From the NCBI RefSeq assembly GCF_023634765.1, contig NZ_JAMLFX010000003.1, positions 1-39,380 of the forward strand: a DNA stretch of 39,380 bases. The letters are read 5' to 3'. This document shows, piece by piece, positions 26,620 to 33,807 of this stretch. Each line of letters opens with the position of its first letter. Within the stretch, counting starts at the first letter, position 1. The notes below the pieces were generated by a model. It had not been told where the DNA came from. It did no database searches and saw only the letters and a list, made by a program, of their open reading frames with translations. Made by a program: the position numbers and the translations under genes. This DNA comes from Pseudomonas sp. AKS31. Lineage in GTDB: Bacteria; Pseudomonadota; Gammaproteobacteria; Pseudomonadales; Pseudomonadaceae.

Positions 26620-26631
26620 TGAACCGGTTCA
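26620..26631. promoter_or_regulatory. PtxS-like palindromic operator before gluconate dehydrogenase
   Basis: TGAACCGGTTCA is a perfect palindrome with the central CCGG typical of LacI-family operators. It is close to the PtxS operator reported for P. putida (TGAAACCGGTTTCA), shorter by one base in each arm. It overlaps a candidate -35 (TTCATC 26628-26633) paired with TACCAT (26650-26655), spacing 16, consistent with repression. The distance to the gene start is about 145 bases. Confidence 0.55.
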
Positions 26632-26776
26632 TCCGGAAGCTTAGCCTGCTACCATTTGTCACATGATGTTGCAGACGCGTGCCCTTTTTCCGGGTCAGAC
26701 CGGATCCGTCTCGACGAAAAATCCTCAAGCCGTTCGCAGAAGCGGCTGTCCCCTAATGCCTGATGAGGTGCACCCC

Positions 26777-27523
26777 ATGTCTGATGAAGATCGAGACAAC
26801 CCGCGGCGTGAGTTTTTGCGCAAATCCCTGACCCTGATTCCGGTGGTCACTCTGGCCGGCACCGGTCTGGGCAGCAGCGTCCTGCAAGCCGCCCCCGAAG
26901 TCGCGCCTGCTGCGCCCGCGCCGCAACCGGTTCGCGCGGATGCCAGCGTGTACCAGCCGAGCTACTTCACCGCCGAAGAATGGGCGTTCATCAATGCTGC
27001 CGTCGCACAGTTGATCCCCAACGATGCCCAAGGCCCAGGCGCACTCGAGGCCGGTGTGCCGGAATACATCGACCGGCAGATGAACACGCCCTACGCCGCC
27101 GGTGCCCTGTGGTACATGCAAGGCCCGTTCAATGCCGACGCTGCGCCGGAAATGGGTTGGCAGAGCAAACTGGTGCCCAAAGAGATCTATCGCCTCGGCA
27201 TCGCCGCCACGGATCAGTGGGCAAAATCCCTCAACGGTAAAGTATTTGCTGAGCAAGACAGCGCTACCCGAGACGATTTGCTCAAGCAACTCGAAGCCGG
27301 CAAACCGCAGTTCGACGCCGTTCCAGCGAAGATTTTCTTCAATCTGCTGCTGCAAAACACCAAGGAAGGGTTCTTCTGCGACCCGATCCACGGCGGCAAC
27401 CAAGGCATGGTCGGCTGGACCATGATCGGCTTCCCCGGCGCCCGCGCCGATTTCATGGATTGGGTGGAACGCAACGAGCAATACCCCTTCCCGGCAGTGT
27501 CTATTCGCGGCGAGAGGGCGTAA
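26777..27523 (+). CDS. Gluconate 2-dehydrogenase subunit 3 (gamma)
   Basis: A 248-residue small subunit with a twin-arginine signal (RREFLRKSLTLIPVVTLAG, residues 10-28), an AAP-rich linker and the Gluconate_2-dh3 domain (YFTAEEWAFINAAVAQLIP onward). The flavoprotein encoded next has no export signal, so this subunit probably carries it through the Tat system to the periplasm. The ATG at 26777 follows GAGG by 8 bases; a possible ATG at 26756 lacks such a site. First gene of a three-gene operon, with a 4-base gap to the flavoprotein. Confidence 0.92.
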   Translation: MSDEDRDNPRREFLRKSLTLIPVVTLAGTGLGSSVLQAAPEVAPAAPAPQPVRADASVYQPSYFTAEEWAFINAAVAQLIPNDAQGPGALEAGVPEYIDRQMNTPYAAGALWYMQGPFNADAAPEMGWQSKLVPKEIYRLGIAATDQWAKSLNGKVFAEQDSATRDDLLKQLEAGKPQFDAVPAKIFFNLLLQNTKEGFFCDPIHGGNQGMVGWTMIGFPGARADFMDWVERNEQYPFPAVSIRGERA

Positions 27524-27527
27524 GCAC

Positions 27528-29312
27528 ATGGCAACAGTAATGAAGAAGGTTGACGCAGTTATCGTCGGTTTTGGCTGGACCGGCGCGATCATGGCCAAGG
27601 AGCTGACCGAAGCGGGTCTCAACGTGCTGGCGCTGGAGCGCGGGCCGATGCAGGACACCTACCCGGACGGCAACTATCCCCAGGTGATTGACGAACTCAC
27701 CTACAGCGTGCGCAAAAAACTCTTTCAGGACATCTCCAAAGAGACGGTCACCATTCGCCATAGCGTCAACGACATCGCCCTGCCGAACCGCCAGTTGGGT
27801 GCGTTCCTGCCGGGTAATGGTGTAGGCGGCGCCGGGTTGCACTGGTCGGGTGTGCACTTTCGCGTCGACCCGATCGAGTTGCGCATGCGCAGCCACTACG
27901 AAGAGCGCTACGGCAAAAGTTTTATCCCCAAGGACATGACCATCCAGGACTTCGGCGTCAGCTATGAAGAGCTGGAGCCGTTCTTCGATTTCGCCGAAAA
28001 AGTCTTCGGCACCTCGGGTCAGGCGTGGACGGTGAAGGGCCAACTGGTCGGTCAGGGCAAGGGCGGCAACCCGTACGCGCCGGATCGTTCCAACCCGTTT
28101 CCGCTGGAGGCGCAGAAGAATACGGTTTCCGCACAACTGTTCGGCAAAGCGGCGACAGAGGTCGGCTACAAACCCTACAACCTGCCTTCGGCAAATACGT
28201 CGGGGCCGTACACCAATCCCTACGGCGCACAAATGGGCCCGTGCAACTTCTGCGGTTTCTGCAGCGGTTATGTCTGCTACATGTATTCCAAAGCCTCGCC
28301 GAACGTGAATATTCTGCCAGCGCTCAAGCCGCTGCCGAATTTCGAGCTGCGGCCCAACTCGCACGTGCTGCGGGTCAATCTCGACAGCAGCAAATCCAAA
28401 GCCACCGGCGTGACCTACATCGACGGCCAGGGTCGCGAGATCGAGCAACCGGCAGATCTGGTGATCCTCGGCGCGTTCCAGTTGCACAACGTGCGTCTGA
28501 TGCTGCTCTCCGGCATCGGCAAGCCTTACGACCCGATCAGCGGCGAAGGCGTGGTCGGGCGTAACTTCGCCTACCAGAACATGGCGACCATCAAGGCGTT
28601 CTTCGACAAGGACACCCACACCAACAACTTCATCGGCGCCGGCGGCAACGGCGTGGCGCTGGACGATTTCAACGCCGACAACTTCGACCACGGCCCGCAC
28701 GGCTTCGTTGGCGGCTCGCCGATGTGGGTCAACCAGGCTGGCAGCCGGCCGATTGCCGGCACCTCGAACCCGCCGGGCACACCCGCGTGGGGCAGTGCCT
28801 GGAAACGCGCGACCGCCGATTACTACACCCATCAGGTGTCGATGGACGCCCACGGCGCGCATCAGTCCTATCGGGGCAACTACCTCGACCTCGATCCGGT
28901 CTACCGCGATGCCTACGGCTTGCCGCTGTTGCGGATGACCTTCGACTGGCAGGAAAACGACATCAAGATGAACCGCTTCATGGTCGAGAAAATGGGCAAG
29001 GTCGCCGAAGCGATGGGGCCGAAAGCCATTGCCGTGATCGGCAAGAAAGTCGGCGATCACTTCAACACCGCGTCCTACCAGACCACCCACCTCAACGGCG
29101 GCGCGATCATGGGCACCGATCCGAAGAAGAGCGCCCTGAACCGCTACCTGCAGAGCTGGGACGTGCATAACGTTTTCGTTCCGGGTGCCTCGGCATTTCC
29201 GCAGGGCCTGGGTTACAACCCGACCGGGCTGGTCGCGGCGTTGACCTACTGGTCGGCGAAGGCAATTCGCGAGCAGTACCTGAAAAACCCCGGCCCGCTG
29301 GTTCAGGCTTAA
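27528..29312 (+). CDS. Gluconate 2-dehydrogenase flavoprotein (GMC oxidoreductase)
   Basis: The 594-residue catalytic subunit oxidises gluconate to 2-ketogluconate in the periplasm and passes electrons to the cytochrome c subunit. The N-terminal FAD Rossmann motif is AVIVGFGWTGAIMAKELTEAGLNVLALERG (residues 10-39). The GMC C-terminal domain has TASYQTTHLNGGAIMG and LGYNPTGLVAALTYW. A cysteine cluster CNFCGFCSGYVC (Cys239, 242, 245, 250) is present. A comparable cluster in the related fructose dehydrogenase binds a 3Fe-4S centre. The exact sugar acid is inferred from family and the PtxS-like site; 2-ketogluconate and fructose dehydrogenases are relatives. Confidence 0.92.
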   Translation: MATVMKKVDAVIVGFGWTGAIMAKELTEAGLNVLALERGPMQDTYPDGNYPQVIDELTYSVRKKLFQDISKETVTIRHSVNDIALPNRQLGAFLPGNGVGGAGLHWSGVHFRVDPIELRMRSHYEERYGKSFIPKDMTIQDFGVSYEELEPFFDFAEKVFGTSGQAWTVKGQLVGQGKGGNPYAPDRSNPFPLEAQKNTVSAQLFGKAATEVGYKPYNLPSANTSGPYTNPYGAQMGPCNFCGFCSGYVCYMYSKASPNVNILPALKPLPNFELRPNSHVLRVNLDSSKSKATGVTYIDGQGREIEQPADLVILGAFQLHNVRLMLLSGIGKPYDPISGEGVVGRNFAYQNMATIKAFFDKDTHTNNFIGAGGNGVALDDFNADNFDHGPHGFVGGSPMWVNQAGSRPIAGTSNPPGTPAWGSAWKRATADYYTHQVSMDAHGAHQSYRGNYLDLDPVYRDAYGLPLLRMTFDWQENDIKMNRFMVEKMGKVAEAMGPKAIAVIGKKVGDHFNTASYQTTHLNGGAIMGTDPKKSALNRYLQSWDVHNVFVPGASAFPQGLGYNPTGLVAALTYWSAKAIREQYLKNPGPLVQA

Positions 29313-29324
29313 GGAGCGATGACC

Positions 29325-30626
29325 ATGAAGACTCTCGTTATCGCGACCCTGGCGTTGCTCGGCAGTGCCTCACTGCATGCGGCTGAAGTTGATCAAAGTT
29401 TGATCAAACAGGGCGAATACCTCGCCCGCGCCGGTGACTGCGTGGCTTGCCACACCGCCAAGGGCGGCAAGCCGTTCGCCGGTGGCCTGCCGATGGAAAC
29501 GCCGATCGGCACGATCTACTCGACCAACATCACCCCGGATAAAACCGGTGTCGGTGAATACAGCTTCGAAGACTTCGATCAGGCAGTCCGCCATGGCGTC
29601 GCCAAAAACGGTAGTACGTTGTACCCGGCGATGCCGTATCCGTCCTACGCCCGTGTCAGCGAAACCGACATGCAAGCGCTGTACGCGTACTTCATGCACG
29701 GCGTCGAACCGGTGGCGCAGGAGAACAAGGCCAGTGACATTCCATGGCCACTCAGCATGCGCTGGCCGCTGATGGGCTGGCGCTGGATGTTTGCGCCGAA
29801 GGTCGAGGACTACAAAGCCACGTCAGAGGATCCGGTGATCGACCGTGGCGCGTATCTGGTCGAAGGTCTCGGCCATTGCGGTGCCTGCCATACGCCACGC
29901 GCGCTGACCATGCAGGAAAAATCCCTGAGCGCGACTGACGGCACCACCTTCCTCGCCGGCAGTGCGCCGCTGGAAGGCTGGATCGCCAAGAGCCTGCGCG
30001 GCGATCACAAGGACGGCCTCGGCAGCTGGACCGAGGCGCAACTGGTGCAGTTCCTCAAGACCGGGCGCAGCGATCGCAGCGCGGTGTTCGGCGGCATGAG
30101 CGATGTGGTCACCCACAGCATGCAATACATGACCGACGCCGACCTGACCGCGATTGCCCGCTACCTCAAATCGCTACCGGCCACTGATCCGAACGATCAA
30201 CCGCATCAGTACGATGAGAAAGCAGCCAAGGCGCTGTGGAACGGTGATGACAGCCAGCGTGGCGCTGCGGTGTACATCGACAATTGCGCGGCGTGCCACC
30301 GCACCGACGGCCACGGCTACACCCGAGTGTTCCCGGCGCTGGCGGGCAATCCGGTGTTGCAATCGGAAGACCCGACCTCGCTGATCCACATCGTGCTCAA
30401 GGGCGGTACATTGCCGGCGACACACACGGCACCGTCGACTTTCACCATGCCGGGCTTCGCCTGGCGCCTGTCGGACCAGGAAGTGGCGGATGTGGTGAGT
30501 TTCATTCGTGGCAGTTGGGGTAATAAAGGTGCGCCGGTTGACGCTGAGGATGTCGCCAAGCTGCGCAAGAACGATATGCAGACGACTTCCGGGGATGATT
30601 TGGGGCAAGTCACCACGCACAACTGA
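29325..30626 (+). CDS. Gluconate 2-dehydrogenase triheme cytochrome c subunit
   Basis: A 433-residue exported cytochrome with a signal peptide (residues 1-19, ending SASLHA) and three CxxCH heme sites: CVACH 39-43, CGACH 185-189 and CAACH 321-325. Axial Met candidates lie in AMPYPSY and FTMPGF. It moves electrons from the flavoprotein to ubiquinone. The second of two in-frame ATGs (29325, not 29319) is chosen because AAGGAG is then 8 bases away. No clear membrane anchor is seen. It ends the operon, with no obvious terminator after. Confidence 0.93.
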   Translation: MKTLVIATLALLGSASLHAAEVDQSLIKQGEYLARAGDCVACHTAKGGKPFAGGLPMETPIGTIYSTNITPDKTGVGEYSFEDFDQAVRHGVAKNGSTLYPAMPYPSYARVSETDMQALYAYFMHGVEPVAQENKASDIPWPLSMRWPLMGWRWMFAPKVEDYKATSEDPVIDRGAYLVEGLGHCGACHTPRALTMQEKSLSATDGTTFLAGSAPLEGWIAKSLRGDHKDGLGSWTEAQLVQFLKTGRSDRSAVFGGMSDVVTHSMQYMTDADLTAIARYLKSLPATDPNDQPHQYDEKAAKALWNGDDSQRGAAVYIDNCAACHRTDGHGYTRVFPALAGNPVLQSEDPTSLIHIVLKGGTLPATHTAPSTFTMPGFAWRLSDQEVADVVSFIRGSWGNKGAPVDAEDVAKLRKNDMQTTSGDDLGQVTTHN

Positions 30627-30685
30627 CGGATGTGATTGATACGCCGCTGGCACTGTTCGACTTTTCGTGTGGTGTCAGCGGCCGA

Positions 30686-30961
30686 TCAACGCTTGGACTG
30701 AAAGCCTTTGAACTGTGCAAATGCATCGGCCAGTTGCAGGTAAAGCTTCTCGTCGTATTTGTCGATGTCGCCATCGCCGTCAGTATCGACGGCGTCTTCG
30801 GAGATCACGTCATAACGACCATTGGCCTGCGACGACGAAGCAAAAAGCGAATAGTCGTAATCCATCATTTCGGTCGCGTCTTCGCTGTAGTGATAAAACG
30901 CGATTTCCGGACTTCCATCTCGGTCCATATCCGCAATTTCCAGCAGTATTCTGATAGCCAT
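30686..30961 (-). CDS. Small EF-hand/dockerin-like protein (91 aa)
   Basis: A 91-residue acidic protein with two calcium-loop-like sequences: DMDRDGSPEIAF (residues 11-22) and DTDGDGDIDKYD (59-70), the second followed by a helix (EKLYLQLADAFAQFKG). No signal peptide is visible. GAAGGGA lies 8 bases before the ATG. Its middle-to-end section (SLFASSS-NGRYDVIS-DTDGDGDID) parallels the neighbouring protein at 31169 (YVVAVSS-GKTFTIRT-DVDGDGDID), so the two are paralogues. I do not recognise a named family; calcium binding is inferred. Confidence 0.75.
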   Translation of the reverse strand: MAIRILLEIADMDRDGSPEIAFYHYSEDATEMMDYDYSLFASSSQANGRYDVISEDAVDTDGDGDIDKYDEKLYLQLADAFAQFKGFQSKR

Positions 30962-31099
30962 GGACGAATCCCTTCAGATTGATTGCGTGCTTGAGATTAG
31001 GGTTGGCGAGAATTCCGGTCTACTGTCAGAGTTGACAGAGTGCATGCCCAGCCAGTCTTTGACTGACCAGCTGCCATTCACAGTATCTGCTTCTAAAAC

Positions 31100-31136
31100 A
31101 ATAAAGCCCTGCATGAATCTTCATGCAGGGCTTTAT
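31100..31136 (-). terminator. Terminator after the 100-aa EF-hand-like gene
   Basis: A near-perfect 17-bp inverted repeat, ATAAAGCCCTGCATGAA / TTCATGCAGGGCTTTAT, lies 33 bases past the stop codon on the minus strand and is flanked by T-rich sequence. It suggests that this gene and the 91-aa gene downstream are separate transcripts or partly uncoupled. Confidence 0.8.
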
Positions 31137-31168
31137 TGTTATTTGCTCTGCGATTCCTGATATTTCAA

Positions 31169-31471
31169 TTACGGATTGACGATACTGACATAAGCCTTGG
31201 CCAGCGCAATCAACTTTGCCTTGTCGTCGCTATCAATATCACCATCGCCGTCGACATCTTTCTTGTTGGTGCGGATAGTGAACGTCTTGCCACGGTCGCT
31301 GGACACCGCCACCACGTAGATCGAATCCACCAACCCCTCGGTGGGCAGCTCTTGTTCAGCGTTCCAGCCCAGTTCCTTACGAGCCAGTTGCATGGAAACT
31401 ATAGTATTCGGCTCCGAAACATTCGGCAGCATCAACTGCAAAAACACACCACGCTGATTGAGATAAGACAT
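31169..31471 (-). CDS. Small EF-hand/dockerin-like protein (100 aa)
   Basis: A 100-residue protein with one canonical acidic loop, DVDGDGDIDSDD (residues 72-83), followed by a KAKLIALAKAYV helix, as in a single dockerin/EF-hand half-repeat. The N-terminal part (FLQLMLPNVSEPNTIVSMQL) looks like beta strands. There is no signal peptide. AAAAGGA lies 8 bases before the ATG. It is paralogous in its second half to the protein at 30686. The surrounding non-coding DNA is more AT-rich than the rest of the window. Function unknown. Confidence 0.75.
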   Translation of the reverse strand: MSYLNQRGVFLQLMLPNVSEPNTIVSMQLARKELGWNAEQELPTEGLVDSIYVVAVSSDRGKTFTIRTNKKDVDGDGDIDSDDKAKLIALAKAYVSIVNP

Positions 31472-31660
31472 GAATTAAATCCTTTTAATTTATTAATCGA
31501 TCAAGTGCCGATTGAAGTAACCAAGACTATATTCGATAACTTGTCGAGACAACGTGGCATATGTATCTCGGATTGTACTTTGCACTTATATATAAACTTT
31601 TCCAGTCAGCAATTATCCCATCGCTGAACGGTACTGGATCACAGCGAGCTTGCTCGGTTA

Positions 31661-31676
31661 CTGTATGCATATACAG
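31661..31676 (+). promoter_or_regulatory. LexA (SOS) box
   Basis: CTGTATGCATATACAG fits the LexA consensus CTGT-N8-ACAG with both conserved half-sites intact and an AT-rich centre. It lies 16 bases upstream of the radical SAM start codon. The P. aeruginosa homologue PA0069 is, to my knowledge, a member of the LexA regulon. Confidence 0.9.
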
Positions 31677-31692
31677 ATCAGGAATCTGCCCA

Positions 31693-32751
31693 ATGATCAC
31701 CCCTCTCCCCCCGCGCGGTCGCGGCACCGCCAGCAATCCGCACAACCGCTTCGCACCGAACCGTTCGGTGGCCGAGGACGACGGCTGGTATCAGGAAGTG
31801 CCGCTGACCCAAGGCACCGAGGTGATGATCGAAACCGCCAAAACCATCATTACCCGCAACACTTCGCCGGATCTGCCCTTCGACCGCTCGATCAATCCTT
31901 ATCGCGGCTGCGAACACGGCTGCATCTATTGCTACGCACGGCCCAGCCACGCCTATTGGGACATGTCACCGGGGCTGGATTTTGAAACCAGGCTGATCGC
32001 CAAGACCAACGCCGCCCAAGTGCTCGAAGAACAGCTCGGGAAAAAAGGCTATCAATGTGCGCCGATCAACCTGGGTTCCAACACCGATCCGTATCAGCCG
32101 ATCGAGCGCGAACACAAAATCACCCGGCAGATTCTTGAAGTACTGCTGCGCTATCGGCACCCGGTGACCATCGTCACCAAAGGCTCGCTGATTCTGCGCG
32201 ATCTCGACCTGCTGACCGAGTTGGCCGAGCAACGTCTGGTTGCGGTGATGATCAGCCTGACCACGCTCGATGACGAACTGAAACGCATCCTCGAACCACG
32301 TGCCGCTGCGCCCAAGGCCAGGTTGCGGGCGATTAGGGTGATGCGCGAGGCTGGCATTCCCGTCGGCGTGCTGTGTTCGCCGATGATTCCGATGATCAAT
32401 GACAGCGAAATCGAAAACCTGCTCAACGAGGCCCACGCAGCGGGCGCGCAAAGCGCGGCGTACATGATGCTGCGCCTGCCGCTGGAGGTGGCACCGTTGT
32501 TCGAGGAGTGGCTGGCGGCACATTATCCGCAGCGCGCCGCGCATGTGCTGAGCCTGATTCGCCAGAGCCGGGGTGGCGAGCTCTACGACAGCCGTTTTGG
32601 CGCACGCATGCGCGGCGAAGGGGTGTTCGCCGACTTGCTCGCGCAACGATTTGCCAAAGCCATCAAGCGTCTCGGCATGAATCATCGCGAAGGCTATAAC
32701 CTCGATTGCACTGCCTTCTGTCCGCCGGGTCGCCAGATGTCATTGATTTAG
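31693..32751 (+). CDS. PA0069-family radical SAM protein, SOS-controlled
   Basis: A 352-residue radical SAM enzyme. The 4Fe-4S cluster motif is CEHGCIYC (Cys73, Cys77, Cys80) in NPYRGCEHGCIYCYARPSH, the form found in Rv2578c/PA0069 and spore photoproduct lyase-like proteins. Downstream segments such as INLGSNTDPYQPIEREHKIT and VTIVTKGSLILRDLDLL are typical. It probably acts on damaged nucleic acid, given the LexA box just upstream; the substrate is not known. The ATG at 31693 is chosen because AGGA lies 9 bases before it; the frame extends 44 codons further through the LexA box, so those codons are not translated. Confidence 0.92.
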   Translation: MITPLPPRGRGTASNPHNRFAPNRSVAEDDGWYQEVPLTQGTEVMIETAKTIITRNTSPDLPFDRSINPYRGCEHGCIYCYARPSHAYWDMSPGLDFETRLIAKTNAAQVLEEQLGKKGYQCAPINLGSNTDPYQPIEREHKITRQILEVLLRYRHPVTIVTKGSLILRDLDLLTELAEQRLVAVMISLTTLDDELKRILEPRAAAPKARLRAIRVMREAGIPVGVLCSPMIPMINDSEIENLLNEAHAAGAQSAAYMMLRLPLEVAPLFEEWLAAHYPQRAAHVLSLIRQSRGGELYDSRFGARMRGEGVFADLLAQRFAKAIKRLGMNHREGYNLDCTAFCPPGRQMSLI

Positions 32752-32988
32752 CGACAATTGCCCCTTGGTTGAAGGGTTGGAATCCTTGCGCCGAAATCAC
32801 TCAGTCACGTTTTTTGTGACCTGGAACACACGTTCTAGAGCGTTTGATTCAGTTTGAGTTAAGTTTCGGCGGCTACCTTGTTCATCGAGTGACTGACGGG
32901 TCGGGATGACCCGGATGTTTTAAACAGCCACTGGCTTCATACCGGAATACCGGGGAAGAATCCCTGAATCCGCCAAAGAGGATGAATC

Positions 32989-33717
32989 ATGAGTGACAAG
33001 GATAAACAGCCGTTGGCTGCGTCGGCGCAAGCCCCTGTGGCGGAATCCGCCGATGCAGCGCTGCGACAGATCGTAGACGGCTTTTTGCATTTTCATCATG
33101 AGGTCTTCCCGCAGCAGGAAGAACTCTTCAAGAAACTCGCCACGGCCCAGGCGCCCAAAGCGATGTTCATCACCTGCGCTGACTCGCGCATCGTCCCTGA
33201 GCTGATTACCCAGAGCTCGCCGGGCGATCTGTTCGTCACCCGTAACGTCGGCAACGTCGTTCCGCCGTACGGCCAGATGAACGGCGGCGTATCCACCGCG
33301 ATCGAATACGCGGTGCTGGCGCTGGGCGTGCAGCACATCATCATCTGCGGCCACTCCGATTGCGGCGCCATGCGTGCGGTACTCAACCCGGGCAGCCTGG
33401 AAAAGATGCCGACCGTCAAAGCCTGGCTGCGCCACGCTGAAGTCGCGAAAACCATGGTGCACGACAACTGTCACTGCGCCGACGAAAAAGAAAGCATGCC
33501 GATCCTCACCGAGGAAAACGTCATCGCCCAATTGCAGCACTTGCGTACCCATCCTTCGGTAGCCTCGCGCATGGCGAACGGTCATCTGTTCATCCATGGC
33601 TGGGTCTACAACATCGAAACCAGCGAAATCAAAGCTTACGACGCGGATCAGGGACGTTTCCTGCCGCTCGACGGTAGCCATCCGATTCCGGTGGCGACGC
33701 CCAAAGCGCGCTTCTAA
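32989..33717 (+). CDS. Beta carbonic anhydrase
   Basis: A 242-residue beta-class carbonic anhydrase. Zinc ligands are Cys63 (ITCADSR, with the Asp65-Arg67 dyad), His122 and Cys125 (CGHSDCGAM). It interconverts CO2 and bicarbonate in the cytoplasm. The ATG follows GAGGA by 7 bases. The SulP transporter gene begins 90 bases downstream on the same strand, which suggests bicarbonate handling. This is the second carbonic anhydrase family in the window. Confidence 0.96.
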   Translation: MSDKDKQPLAASAQAPVAESADAALRQIVDGFLHFHHEVFPQQEELFKKLATAQAPKAMFITCADSRIVPELITQSSPGDLFVTRNVGNVVPPYGQMNGGVSTAIEYAVLALGVQHIIICGHSDCGAMRAVLNPGSLEKMPTVKAWLRHAEVAKTMVHDNCHCADEKESMPILTEENVIAQLQHLRTHPSVASRMANGHLFIHGWVYNIETSEIKAYDADQGRFLPLDGSHPIPVATPKARF

Positions 33718-33750
33718 ATCTTCCTAAACATCTGTGTGGTTTGACGCCGG

Positions 33751-33765
33751 CCGCTGTTTCAGCGG
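33751..33765 (+). other. Small stem-loop between carbonic anhydrase and SulP genes
   Basis: CCGCTG-TTT-CAGCGG is a short hairpin without a T tract in the 90-base gap. It may set relative expression of the two genes or be incidental. Confidence 0.4.
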
Positions 33766-33807
33766 TTCGGCGAAGCCATGCCTGAAGAAAACTTCGGGAG
33801 AATCGCC

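Noticed and set aside
27501..29168. A 555-codon antisense frame opposite the gluconate dehydrogenase flavoprotein
   Set aside because: The flavoprotein on the plus strand has clear FAD and GMC motifs, while the antisense frame shows only biased composition and no ribosome binding site.
31561..31692. Extended N-terminus of the radical SAM protein
   Set aside because: These 44 codons run through the LexA box and AT-rich promoter DNA and encode no family sequence.
32801..32896. Inverted repeat TCAGTCAC (32801-32808) / GTGACTGA (32889-32896) before the carbonic anhydrase gene
   Set aside because: Arms are only 8 bases and 80 bases apart, with a nearer partner GTGAC at 32816; this is close to chance expectation.
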